Shown here one piece after another: positions 1-6,611 of a DNA stretch of 24,114 nucleotides (position 1 is its first letter; the number at the start of each line of letters is the position of its first letter). The stretch comes from Bacteroidia bacterium. Lineage in GTDB: Bacteria; Bacteroidota; Bacteroidia; Bacteroidales; Azobacteroidaceae. Made by a program: the position numbers and the translations under genes. The stretch spans positions 1-24,114 of the forward strand of contig BNTW01000043.1 in NCBI GenBank assembly GCA_025996895.1, written 5' to 3'. A model generated the notes under the pieces. It saw only the letters and a program-made list of their open reading frames with translations. It searched no databases and was not told where the DNA came from.

Positions 1-737
1 GCATTATTTTGCGCTTTAATCTTTGTTGTTACATCAAACACATTGTAAAGCACACGTTGTGTCGATTGATCATCGTAGTGATACAAAAGCCTTTTAAGCG
101 ATCGCCGGTCATAGTTGGTGACAGCGGGAGCTAATACCTGATCTCCAATTTTCTCTCCATTAAAATACATTTCGTAAAAGCCCAATCCGCAAACGTAAAC
201 TATGGCTTTCTTTATTTTTTTCGTAACAGTGAACTCTTTACGGAAATATGGCGCAGGGAAAGTCAATGTTGAGTCGGGATATTGATCTTCCATTTGCCCT
301 ATCCATTTCGCTTGCCAATCGGAAGGTTCGAGTAATCCCATAGTCCAATTGGAAGGTTCGCTCCATCCGGATGGGGCATCATTCCCGTCCCAAACCATTA
401 CTTTCCAATAGAGTTGTACGCCGGAAGTCAATCGTTTCCCTTGGTAGTTGATTATTGATTCTTCAGATAATGTTTTACCGGAATCCCAATAGTCTCCCTT
501 ATCTTGTTTTAGCAGATTCAGGCTACTTGAAACAATGATACGGTAAGCCGATTGGCTATCGCCTCTTTTTCCTGACAAAAGTTGCCATTTCAACAATGGA
601 TTTTGCCCTTCAACCGCTAACGGATTTTCGGTATAATCGCAAAGCAAATTCACCACTTGTATATTCGCAGCCTTACCACAGGCAAAAAACATCAACGCAA
701 AAAGCGTAAAGAAAACAGTTCGAATAAAATTGTTCAT
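1..737 (-). CDS. alpha-L-rhamnosidase, GH78 family (5' part only)
   Basis: I read this reverse-strand frame directly from the bases. It opens with ATG at 737-735 and stays open for 245 codons to the window edge, so the catalytic barrel is missing. Residues 1-20 are a hydrophobic export signal ending in FFAC-G; Cys20 could be a lipoprotein cysteine, although Phe at -3 makes a weak lipobox. Residues about 25-135 resemble the fibronectin-like N-terminal region of bacterial rhamnosidases (WKVMVWDGNDAPSGWSEP). Residues 175-212 contain the hallmark of the Bac_rhamnosid_N domain, GLGFYEMYFNGEKIGD followed by LAPAVTNYDRR. Family members release terminal alpha-L-rhamnose from plant or bacterial glycans, in the periplasm or at the surface. 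The gene is transcribed away from nusB and has its own promoter. Whether it belongs to a polysaccharide-utilisation locus cannot be seen here. Confidence 0.88.
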   Translation of the reverse strand, partial: MNNFIRTVFFTLFALMFFACGKAANIQVVNLLCDYTENPLAVEGQNPLLKWQLLSGKRGDSQSAYRIIVSSSLNLLKQDKGDYWDSGKTLSEESIINYQGKRLTSGVQLYWKVMVWDGNDAPSGWSEPSNWTMGLLEPSDWQAKWIGQMEDQYPDSTLTFPAPYFRKEFTVTKKIKKAIVYVCGLGFYEMYFNGEKIGDQVLAPAVTNYDRRSLKRLLYHYDDQSTQRVLYNVFDVTTKIKAQNN

Positions 738-760
738 CAGGTATTTTTCAGATTTTGGAA

Positions 761-792
761 CAAAGATAATTTATAAATTGAAATAAAACAAA
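761..792 (-). promoter_or_regulatory. Bacteroidota-type promoter of the rhamnosidase gene
   Basis: On the minus strand TTTG (789-792) is followed after 20 bases by TATCTTTG (761-768), a full match to the TTTG / TAnnTTTG pattern of the Bacteroidota housekeeping sigma factor. It lies 24 bases before the ATG at 737. The rest of the 215-base divergent region (738-952) is A/T-rich and shows no other clear element besides the nusB promoter. Confidence 0.7.
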
Positions 793-896
793 CTCAAAAT
801 ACATTCCCAGCCACAGATGAGGTAATAAGGTTAATAAATAACATAACAATTAAATGCTTCAAATTCCCGAGGTTGTGATTTATCGCGCCCTTATTT

Positions 897-924
897 TTTG
901 TTTCCAAAAAATTCATTACCTTTG
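897..924 (+). promoter_or_regulatory. promoter of the nusB operon
   Basis: TACCTTTG at 917-924 matches the TAnnTTTG box exactly. A TTTG at 897-900 is 16 bases upstream, slightly closer than usual. The predicted leader before the nusB ATG at 953 is about 20 bases. No other promoter of this quality occurs before the end of the operon, apart from a TAnnTTTG box ahead of yajC. Confidence 0.6.
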
Positions 925-952
925 ACACCGGAATTAACATATCCTTTTTGAA

Positions 953-1879
953 ATGATTAACCGTGTTATTATTCGCGTGAAAGTGCTGCTGATTATCTAT
1001 GCCTACTATCAGAAAAGTAGTAACGATTTGGCAAGCACTGAAAAAGAGTTGGTGCGTAGTATGGAAAAATCTTACGATTTATACCATTTCCTTCTGTGGT
1101 TGATTGTCGTCCTGACCGATTTTGAACAAAAAAGGCTGGATGCCGTGAAGCACAAATATCTCCCTACGAAAGAAGAATTAAATCCCGATACCCGGCTGGT
1201 TAACAACCGGTTGGCTGAGCAGTTGCGTGTCAATAAAACCTTGCGGAAATATGCGTTAAAACAAGATTGGTTTTCGGGCGAAGAAGACCGCGCATTTATT
1301 CGCCGGTTGGCTGAAAAAATCCATCAGTCGGAGATTTATGCTGCTTATTTGCAGTCGGTAGATACCTATGTTTCCGATCGCGAATTTTGGCGTAGGGTTT
1401 TCAAAAACATTATTTTGGAAGACGAGGAGATTACCGATTTTATTGAAGAAAAAAATATCTATTGGGACGGTAATCTGGAAGTGGTAGGCACGTTTGCTCT
1501 CAAAACGATTAAGCAGATCGAGGAGGAAAGCAACGAAAATCACGAATTGCTTCCGATGTATAAAGATGAAACGACACGGCAATTTGCTATCCAGTTGCTA
1601 CATCGTTCCATTCTTGAACAGGAAGAAAATAAGGAACTGATAGACAGGCAGATAAAGAATTGGGACTTGGAACGCATTGCCCTGATGGATTTGCTGATTA
1701 TGCAGATGGCAATTGCGGAATTGAAAAATTTTCCGTCCATTCCTGTCAATGTTACGCTGAATGAATACATTGACCTTGCTCGCTATTACAGCACGCCCAA
1801 AAGCAGCCATTTCATTAACGGCATTCTGGACAGTATTGTTACCGAATTAAAAAACGAAGGAAAAATATTTAAATCCTGA
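953..1879 (+). CDS. nusB: transcription antitermination factor NusB
   Basis: NusB binds boxA RNA together with NusE (ribosomal protein S10) and helps RNA polymerase through rRNA operons. The protein has 308 residues, about twice the E. coli length; Bacteroidota NusB proteins typically carry such an extension. The conserved NusB fold is in the C-terminal part, about residues 205-300: WDLERIALMDLLIMQMAIAEL, then the PVNVTLNEYIDLARYYS segment and the SSHFINGILD motif. The N-terminus (MINRVIIRVKVLLIIYAYYQ) resembles the first helix of the family and supports the ATG at 953. Residues 30-200 are charged and helical and not conserved outside the phylum. It is the first gene of a six-gene run that continues with yajC 47 bases downstream. 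Confidence 0.9.
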   Translation: MINRVIIRVKVLLIIYAYYQKSSNDLASTEKELVRSMEKSYDLYHFLLWLIVVLTDFEQKRLDAVKHKYLPTKEELNPDTRLVNNRLAEQLRVNKTLRKYALKQDWFSGEEDRAFIRRLAEKIHQSEIYAAYLQSVDTYVSDREFWRRVFKNIILEDEEITDFIEEKNIYWDGNLEVVGTFALKTIKQIEEESNENHELLPMYKDETTRQFAIQLLHRSILEQEENKELIDRQIKNWDLERIALMDLLIMQMAIAELKNFPSIPVNVTLNEYIDLARYYSTPKSSHFINGILDSIVTELKNEGKIFKS

Positions 1880-1890
1880 CGAAGAATGTT

Positions 1891-1898
1891 TATCTTTG
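1891..1898 (+). promoter_or_regulatory. TAnnTTTG box upstream of yajC
   Basis: TATCTTTG lies in the 47-base gap between nusB and yajC, 28 bases before the yajC ATG. No TTTG is seen at the expected distance upstream, so only the proximal box is supported. It may add a secondary start site to transcription reading through from nusB. Confidence 0.4.
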
Positions 1899-1926
1899 TC
1901 ATTCAAACTTTTTAAATTTTTAAAAA

Positions 1927-2235
1927 ATGTATCTATCATCTATCTTATTTCAAGCGCAAGCAGGCGCAGGAAGCCCTTACGGCGGACTGATTATGATTGT
2001 TTTGTTGTTTGTCATCATGTATTTTTTCATGATTCGTCCGCAACAAAAACAACGGAAACAAGTTGAACAACAACGCGCTGCCCTGGCAGTCGGCGATAAA
2101 GTACTGACTTCGGGCGGTATTTATGGTAAAATTAAGGAAGTTAACGATACTAATTTTCTCATTGAAATCGCAGAAGGAGTAAAAATTAAAGTAGATAAAA
2201 CTTCAGTTTTTGCAGTTAGTGAAAATAGTAAATAA
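1927..2235 (+). CDS. yajC: preprotein translocase accessory subunit YajC
   Basis: YajC is a small single-span inner-membrane protein that associates with SecDF and the SecYEG channel. The 102-residue product has the family layout: a short periplasmic N-terminus, one membrane helix at about residues 20-36 (GLIMIVLLFVIMYFFMI), directly followed by the diagnostic RPQQKQRK at 37-44, then a small cytosolic domain with LTSGGIYGKIKEV. Length and order are normal. Its last codons overlap the start of the next gene, which points to coupled translation. SecD/SecF are not in this window. Confidence 0.93.
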   Translation: MYLSSILFQAQAGAGSPYGGLIMIVLLFVIMYFFMIRPQQKQRKQVEQQRAALAVGDKVLTSGGIYGKIKEVNDTNFLIEIAEGVKIKVDKTSVFAVSENSK

Positions 2236-2941
2236 AGCGGAACTGAGAGAAAAGACCAAGATATTTTTCCGAAGTCAAACATGGAAAAATATTTTGGTCT
2301 TCCTTGTCTTTGTCGCACTCGCTTTTTGCTTTTGGGTTTTACAGTATTTCCAGCAAGAAACGAAGTACGATGTTTCTTCTGTTGCGTTGATTGAAAAACG
2401 GCTTCCGGTGGTTATTAACGGAACATTTTCGCCGGCAACCGGTTGCATACTTGCCGACAGTCTGCACATCGATCCGGCTGTGGTTTGGGTGTATGGCGAC
2501 AAAAATATAGTGGATACGCTGCAAGCCATCGAAACCGTGCCGGTCAATCAGAAAAACATACGAAAAAAAATCGATGTAACGCTTCGGTTAGTTGCTCCAC
2601 CTCATATTCGTTTGTCGGACGATAAAGTAAAAATCACGGCCGAAGTCGAAGAGTATACCGAGAAGCTATTTGAACTGCCGGTCGTTTGCCGGCGTATGCC
2701 GGACAATGTTCATGTGCGATTTTTTCCTTCTACGGTAGAAGTTTCGTGTCAGGTGGCGTTGAAAAAATACGCAGAATTGACGGACGACGACTTGGAAGTA
2801 AGCGTGGATTATCGCACACTCACGCAAAAGCAATCAATCAATGCAAGCCTTTCGTTATCCAAAAAACCGAAAGGATTAGTCAATTACCGTATCCAGCCGG
2901 AGACTGTCGAATTTTTAATTGAACAAAAAAAGGGCTTATGA
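2219..2941 (+). CDS. YbbR-domain membrane-anchored protein
   Basis: The protein has about 240 residues. One N-terminal membrane anchor lies at residues 25-41 (ILVFLVFVALAFCFWVL), followed by an extracytoplasmic part in which YbbR-like repeats can be seen (about 60-125 and 130-235; RLPVVINGTFS and FELPVVCRRMPDNVHVRFFP). YbbR repeats also occur in CdaR, the regulator of the c-di-AMP cyclase CdaA in Firmicutes, but no cyclase gene is adjacent, so I do not transfer that role. A YbbR gene between yajC and coaE is a common Bacteroidales arrangement. I chose GTG at 2219, which overlaps the yajC end by 17 bases; TTG at 2210 in the same frame is the alternative and adds three residues. The stop overlaps the coaE start as ATGA. 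Confidence 0.78.
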   Translation: MKIVNKAELREKTKIFFRSQTWKNILVFLVFVALAFCFWVLQYFQQETKYDVSSVALIEKRLPVVINGTFSPATGCILADSLHIDPAVVWVYGDKNIVDTLQAIETVPVNQKNIRKKIDVTLRLVAPPHIRLSDDKVKITAEVEEYTEKLFELPVVCRRMPDNVHVRFFPSTVEVSCQVALKKYAELTDDDLEVSVDYRTLTQKQSINASLSLSKKPKGLVNYRIQPETVEFLIEQKKGL

Positions 2942-3522
2942 AAGTTTTGGGGATAACCGGCGGTATCGGAAGCGGGAAATCGGTCGTTTCTAAAATTTTG
3001 GAAATCAACGAAATACCGGTTTATAACACGGACATGGAAGCCAAGCGTTTGACGGAAACTTCGCCCGTGATACGGCAAAAACTCTCCGAACGGTTTGGCA
3101 CGATTTTATCTATAAATAATAGGTTGGACAAAAAACAGCTGGCTTTGCTCATATTCAACAATCTCGAAGCGTTGGCATTTGTCAATTCGGTGATTCACCC
3201 CGAAGTCTATCGAGATTTTACCGAATGGAAAGAAAAAATGCCTGATAAAGCGTGGGTGGGTATAGAAAGTGCCATTTTGTTTGAAACCGGTTTTAATCGA
3301 TATACGGATTTCAACTTGCTGATTACCGCGCCGTTGGAGTTGCGTATTCAACGGACACAAAAAAGAGATGGTTTAACGAAGGACGAAATTTTGAAACGGA
3401 TACAAAATCAATGGCCGGAAGAAGAAAAGCAGTCGTTAGTGGATTTTATCGTTTGGAACGACGAACGGCAGGCGGTTTTGCCCCAAATAGAGAATTTATT
3501 TAACTGTATGTCAATTACATAA
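2938..3522 (+). CDS. coaE: dephospho-CoA kinase
   Basis: CoaE phosphorylates the 3'-hydroxyl of dephospho-CoA with ATP, the last step of coenzyme A synthesis, in the cytosol. The 194-residue product has the P-loop GGIGSGKS at residues 8-15, the substrate-side segment PVYNTDMEAKRL around 27-38, and the IESAILFETGF segment that matches the conserved LLFE region of the family. A late basic region (RIQRTQKRDGLTKDEILKRI) fits the lid. Length is typical. Its ATG overlaps the stop of the upstream YbbR gene by four bases, so translation is probably coupled. Confidence 0.92.
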   Translation: MKVLGITGGIGSGKSVVSKILEINEIPVYNTDMEAKRLTETSPVIRQKLSERFGTILSINNRLDKKQLALLIFNNLEALAFVNSVIHPEVYRDFTEWKEKMPDKAWVGIESAILFETGFNRYTDFNLLITAPLELRIQRTQKRDGLTKDEILKRIQNQWPEEEKQSLVDFIVWNDERQAVLPQIENLFNCMSIT

Positions 3523-3533
3523 AAAATAGAAAC

Positions 3534-3965
3534 ATGCTAAAAGAAATTTTATCGGTTTCCGGAAAATCCGGACTTTTTAAATTAATTTCCCAAGGGAAGA
3601 ATATGTTTATCGTGGAATCGTTGCTCGACCACAAACGTCTTCCGGTTTATATGCGCGACAAAGTTGTGTCGCTGAAAGATGTGGCTATTTATACCGACGC
3701 AGAGGAAGTGCCTTTATCGACGGTGTTTAATAATATTAAGGAGAAGGAACAGGGACAGGCGATTGCTTTCAATCCTTCTGACGCTCAACCGGAAGAATTG
3801 CGCGCGTATTTTGAATCGGTTTTGCCCAATTTCGACAAAGAGCGCGTTTATCCGACCGATATAAAGAAGATGTTAAATTGGTATAACTTGCTGGTTAAAG
3901 AAGGATTAGCTGATTTTTCGGAAAAAGAAGAAGAAAATAAAGAAGAAGAAAATAAAGATTTATAA
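3534..3965 (+). CDS. DUF5606-like conserved Bacteroidota protein
   Basis: The product has 143 residues, is soluble and has no signal peptide or membrane segment. The N-terminus (MLKEILSVSGKSGLFKLISQ) and the later YPTDIKKMLNWYNLLVKEG stretch match what I know of the DUF5606 family, which is restricted to Bacteroidota and usually sits in this gene neighbourhood; no biochemical role is known to me. Residues 130-142 form a charged tail made of two copies of KEEEN, encoded by an exact 15-base tandem duplication at 3924-3953. It starts 11 bases after coaE and ends 2 bases before the next gene, so it belongs to the nusB operon. Confidence 0.75.
   Translation: MLKEILSVSGKSGLFKLISQGKNMFIVESLLDHKRLPVYMRDKVVSLKDVAIYTDAEEVPLSTVFNNIKEKEQGQAIAFNPSDAQPEELRAYFESVLPNFDKERVYPTDIKKMLNWYNLLVKEGLADFSEKEEENKEEENKDL
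3924..3953 (+). repeat. 15-base tandem duplication encoding KEEEN twice
   Basis: The unit at 3924-3938 (AAAGAAGAAGAAAAT) is repeated exactly at 3939-3953. It is in frame and lengthens the acidic/basic tail of the DUF5606-like protein by five residues. A perfect, short, in-frame duplication suggests a recent slippage event. Confidence 0.85.
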
Positions 3966-3967
3966 TT

Positions 3968-4264
3968 ATGTTTGAATATGATGATGAAGCGGCAGTAAAG
4001 TTTATTCAAAATTACCTGCCCCAGGAATTAAAAGAGAAATTTGCGGACGATGATATTTATTATGTGCTCGACGTGATTTGTGAATTTTATGAGAAAAACG
4101 ATTGGCTCGACGAAGACGATGAAGAAAAAGAGGAAAAAGAATTGATCCAATTCATTATTCAGCAGGCCAAAAAAGATGAAATTGGCGAATTTACGGACGA
4201 CGAAATCCGCTTGCTCTTGACTGCAGAATCCGCTTATTCGGACACGCTGGATATTCCCGAATAA
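3968..4264 (+). CDS. small acidic conserved hypothetical protein
   Basis: The product has 98 residues and I cannot assign a function. It is strongly acidic (clusters YDDE, FADDD, DEDDEEKEEKE, FTDDE), predicted mostly helical, soluble, and lacks an export signal. The ATG at 3968 is 2 bases after the stop of the DUF5606-like gene, so the two are very likely co-translated and may act together. Similar short acidic proteins follow the DUF5606 gene in other Bacteroidales as far as I recall. The gene ends the nusB-yajC-YbbR-coaE operon; no stem-loop terminator is evident in the 96 bases that follow. Confidence 0.7.
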   Translation: MFEYDDEAAVKFIQNYLPQELKEKFADDDIYYVLDVICEFYEKNDWLDEDDEEKEEKELIQFIIQQAKKDEIGEFTDDEIRLLLTAESAYSDTLDIPE

Positions 4265-4360
4265 TTTTTTTCGGTTTTCGTGAACTTTTTCGCGAGAAGT
4301 TTGTTATATGAGTATGGAGATTATTTTATATACATTTATTATTATTAAAAATTACAACAA

Positions 4361-5041
4361 ATGAAAAAAGTAAATTTATTTGCAAGTTTATTATTATGTG
4401 TTGCTATTATTTTCTCGGGCTGTAATGCCAGCAACACCGTAAAAGGAACAGGTATCGGTGCAGGTGCAGGTGCAGCACTCGGCGCAGGTATTGGTGCGTT
4501 GATTAACGGCGGAAAAGGTGCCGCTTGGGGTGCAGGCGTAGGCGCAGTTGTTGGTGGCGGCGCAGGTGCGTTGATTGGCAACAAAATGGACAAACAAAAG
4601 AAAGAATTGGAAGCAATTAAAAACGCTCAGGTCGAATCGGTGAATGACGGTCAAGCCATCAAAGTTACGTTTGACTCGGGTATTCTTTTTGCCACAGGTT
4701 CGAGCACATTGAGTCCGACTGCTAAAACTTCTTTGACACAATTTGCTGCTTCGTTGCGGACTAACCCCGACACCGATGTAGAAATTTACGGACATACCGA
4801 CAGTTCGGGTGGTGACAAAATCAATGTTCCGCTTTCTCAAAAAAGAGCGGATGCCGTAAAACTGTTTTTAGAAGGTCAAAGCATTCCCGACAATCGTTTA
4901 GTTACAGCCGGTTTAGGATCTTCTCAACCGGTAGCTACTGAAGACGCTAAAGGTGTTCAAGCATTAAACCGTCGTGTAGAAATCTATATCCTTCCGAATG
5001 CGAAGATGATAGAAGACGCAAAAGCCGGTACACTGAAATAA
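4361..5041 (+). CDS. OmpA-family lipoprotein with glycine zipper
   Basis: The product has 226 residues. It begins with a lipoprotein signal (lipobox FSGC, acylated Cys21). Residues 31-73 are a glycine zipper (repeats of GxGAGxG type, 43 residues almost all Gly, Ala, Ile, Val, Leu) that can insert in or pack against membrane. After a charged linker comes an OmpA C-terminal domain at about 103-211 with the peptidoglycan-binding signature GHTD (144-147) and NRRVEIYI (203-210). The order matches YiaD-like outer-membrane lipoproteins that tie the outer membrane to peptidoglycan. It is a single gene: a weak promoter may lie at 4300-4329 (TTTG, then a poor TATTTTAT box), and a strong terminator follows. 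Confidence 0.87.
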   Translation: MKKVNLFASLLLCVAIIFSGCNASNTVKGTGIGAGAGAALGAGIGALINGGKGAAWGAGVGAVVGGGAGALIGNKMDKQKKELEAIKNAQVESVNDGQAIKVTFDSGILFATGSSTLSPTAKTSLTQFAASLRTNPDTDVEIYGHTDSSGGDKINVPLSQKRADAVKLFLEGQSIPDNRLVTAGLGSSQPVATEDAKGVQALNRRVEIYILPNAKMIEDAKAGTLK

Positions 5042-5064
5042 TCAGTGGATAAAAAAAGGTAGGA

Positions 5065-5099
5065 GAGGCTGTCTTTTCAGACAGCTTCTTTTTTATTTT
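5065..5099 (+). terminator. intrinsic terminator after the OmpA-family gene
   Basis: A 10-base-pair stem (GAGGCTGTCT at 5065-5074 with AGACAGCTTC at 5079-5088, one G-T pair) closes a TTTC loop and is followed by a T-rich tract TTTTTTATTTT. An A-run upstream (5051-5057) can pair with the T-tract. It begins 23 bases after the stop codon. Confidence 0.88.
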
Positions 5100-5127
5100 G
5101 TCAATTATCTGAAATAACCTATATTTG
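5097..5127 (+). promoter_or_regulatory. promoter of the six-helix membrane protein gene
   Basis: TTTG at 5097-5100 and TATATTTG at 5120-5127 are separated by 19 bases, an ideal Bacteroidota promoter. The proximal box overlaps an in-frame TTG at 5125, so that codon would lie upstream of the transcript; this argues for the ATG at 5152 as the true start. Confidence 0.75.
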
Positions 5128-5151
5128 CGAAATAATCTAAATTTAAACAAC

Positions 5152-6030
5152 ATGAAGATCGAATTTTATAAACAGCGGACATTGAGCGAGCGTTTTTCTG
5201 CAACGGCCGAATTCATTCGGGAAAACGGAAAATTGTATTTAAAAAATATATGGTATATCGGTGTTCCATTGGCTCTGTTAATGGGTTATTTTATGCACCT
5301 GTACATCAGCCATGTGTTTGAGCATATAAATGAATATCCGCTTTATAATCCTTATGCCGCTATCAATTGGAGAATTTACAGCCTGTTGCTAATCGTTTCC
5401 TTTTTGCTTACTATTTTCCTTACCTCTTTCACCGGCTCTATTTTATACAACTACACAAAAGACACTTTACCGGAAAACGCCGGTTGGGTGGATTTAAAAA
5501 GCAAATTATGGCCATTTATGGGCAAAATAAGTTTGTTGATGTTGTTGTTTTTCGCTATTATCTTTATACCCAGTGCCATTTTTGGATTGATAACAGGCTT
5601 TTTAATATTAAGAGGGATGGTTGTTTTAGCAGGAATTATCGCAATAATATTCACGCTGATACTTTTTGCGTTAATAATCGTTTTCCTGCCTTTCTTGATG
5701 CTTATCTATTATCCTATTCTCTTTGAAAATGCTTCTGTTTGGCAATCTATCAAAAAAAGTATACGATTGAGTTTCAAAAATTGGGGCTCAACTTTTGGAA
5801 CAGGACTATTAGCCATTCTGTTGGTGACGGTTTGTTATTATATTTTCTTTTTTCCCTATTTGTTTTATATAATGTTTAATATGGGCGACGGCGGCACTTG
5901 GGGCTATGTTTTGGCGATGATTGTCTCGTTAATCCTGTTGATATTATCCCCAGTTGTGATTGTCTTTATGGGCTTTCAATATACGTCTATCGTAAAAAAA
6001 GAAGAAGATAAAGATTTTTTTCAGGAATAA
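5152..6030 (+). CDS. polytopic membrane protein of unknown function
   Basis: The product has 292 residues from the ATG at 5152. I do not recognise a characterised family. A soluble N-terminal stretch (MKIEFYKQRTLSERFSATAE) is followed by about six membrane segments at roughly 33-52, 76-98, 126-150, 156-188, 214-242 and 251-277, and a short charged C-terminus (KKEEDKDFFQE). Between helices 4 and 5 is an amphipathic segment, ASVWQSIKKSIRLSFKNWGS, reminiscent of the loop found in DUF975 or glycerophosphodiester-phosphodiesterase-type membrane domains, in which a charged helix follows a Leu/Phe-rich span. No catalytic motif is visible. It is a single gene with its own promoter. Confidence 0.8.
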   Translation: MKIEFYKQRTLSERFSATAEFIRENGKLYLKNIWYIGVPLALLMGYFMHLYISHVFEHINEYPLYNPYAAINWRIYSLLLIVSFLLTIFLTSFTGSILYNYTKDTLPENAGWVDLKSKLWPFMGKISLLMLLFFAIIFIPSAIFGLITGFLILRGMVVLAGIIAIIFTLILFALIIVFLPFLMLIYYPILFENASVWQSIKKSIRLSFKNWGSTFGTGLLAILLVTVCYYIFFFPYLFYIMFNMGDGGTWGYVLAMIVSLILLILSPVVIVFMGFQYTSIVKKEEDKDFFQE

Positions 6031-6055
6031 TTAGGTGTTTTTCGTAAAAATAATG

Positions 6056-6063
6056 TATATTTG
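6056..6063 (+). promoter_or_regulatory. TAnnTTTG box upstream of the secreted helical protein
   Basis: TATATTTG matches the proximal promoter box exactly and lies 64 bases before the ATG at 6128. The distal region about 20 bases upstream is T-rich (GTGTTTTTCG) but not TTTG, so support rests on one box. Confidence 0.5.
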
Positions 6064-6127
6064 TCCGCTAATTCAATGGATTGGCACAATCTTTGGATGA
6101 AGCAAAATAAAAAGTATAATTTATAAA

Positions 6128-6529
6128 ATGTATAAAAGTATGAAATGCTCAATTTTCAAAAAAAGCGCGCTTGTTCTTATCGGCTTGTTTGTTTTTTCTT
6201 TGGCAGGACTGAATGCTCAAAGCAAAAGTAAAATATATCGTGCAAGCGACATTGTGAAAGATAAGCTGGAAACAATTCAAGCAAAATTGAATTTGTCGGA
6301 CGATCAACTGGCCAAAGTGAAAGCCATTGATTTGGAAACCGAAGGCAAATTGGAAGCAGCTCCCGACAATACGGCAGCCCGCAGAGTATATGAATGGCGC
6401 GACAGTCAATATAAAACAGTATTAACGGCGGCTCAATATCGTACTTATTTGAAAGAAAAACAAGCGATTGTGGATGAAGCGCAAGCTTCGTGGAACGAAA
6501 CTCACGGAACAGTGATTGAAGTAAATTAA
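6128..6529 (+). CDS. small secreted helical protein, possibly Spy/CpxP-like
   Basis: The product has 133 residues. Residues 1-30 are a signal peptide (basic start, hydrophobic LVLIGLFVFSLAGL, cleavage likely after LNA). The mature part is helical and charged. The arrangement LNLSDDQLAKVKAIDLE at 54-70 and YKTVLTAAQYRTYLKEKQ at 95-112 resembles the paired helix motifs with 'L(T/S)xxQ' seen in Spy/CpxP-type periplasmic proteins, which bind unfolded proteins or metals, but similarity is only at motif level and I would not name it. An in-frame ATG at 6140 is an alternative start. It is a single gene followed by a hairpin. Confidence 0.72.
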   Translation: MYKSMKCSIFKKSALVLIGLFVFSLAGLNAQSKSKIYRASDIVKDKLETIQAKLNLSDDQLAKVKAIDLETEGKLEAAPDNTAARRVYEWRDSQYKTVLTAAQYRTYLKEKQAIVDEAQASWNETHGTVIEVN

Positions 6530-6564
6530 GCCATTCGTTGTTTTTTGAATATTAAAACTTAAAA

Positions 6565-6600
6565 AAGGATATCTTCGTTGAGGGTATCCTTAACTTTTGG
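6565..6600 (+). terminator. possible terminator between the secreted protein gene and aspS
   Basis: AAGGATATC (6565-6573) can pair with GGTATCCTT (6583-6591), nine pairs with one wobble around a 9-base loop. An A-run precedes the stem and AACTTTTGG follows it, a weak T-tract. It may also sit in the short upstream region of aspS. Confidence 0.5.
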
Positions 6601-6611
6601 TCATATTATTT

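Noticed and set aside
2938..3522. Asn instead of Asp in the usual DAD motif of CoaE (YNTD)
   Set aside because: As far as I recall, Bacteroidota CoaE proteins vary at the first position and keep the second Asp, so this is not a sign of lost activity.
4265..4360. Possible terminator or promoter after the nusB operon
   Set aside because: Only a short TCGCGA palindrome and a poor TTTG/TATTTTAT pair are visible; not strong enough to list as features.
4448..4580. G/C- and A-rich repeats possibly suggesting a repeat array
   Set aside because: They encode the in-frame glycine zipper of the OmpA-family lipoprotein; units are irregular and there are no spacers.
5125..5151. TTG start for the six-helix membrane protein
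   Set aside because: The codon is part of the TATATTTG promoter box, so it would not be in the transcript.
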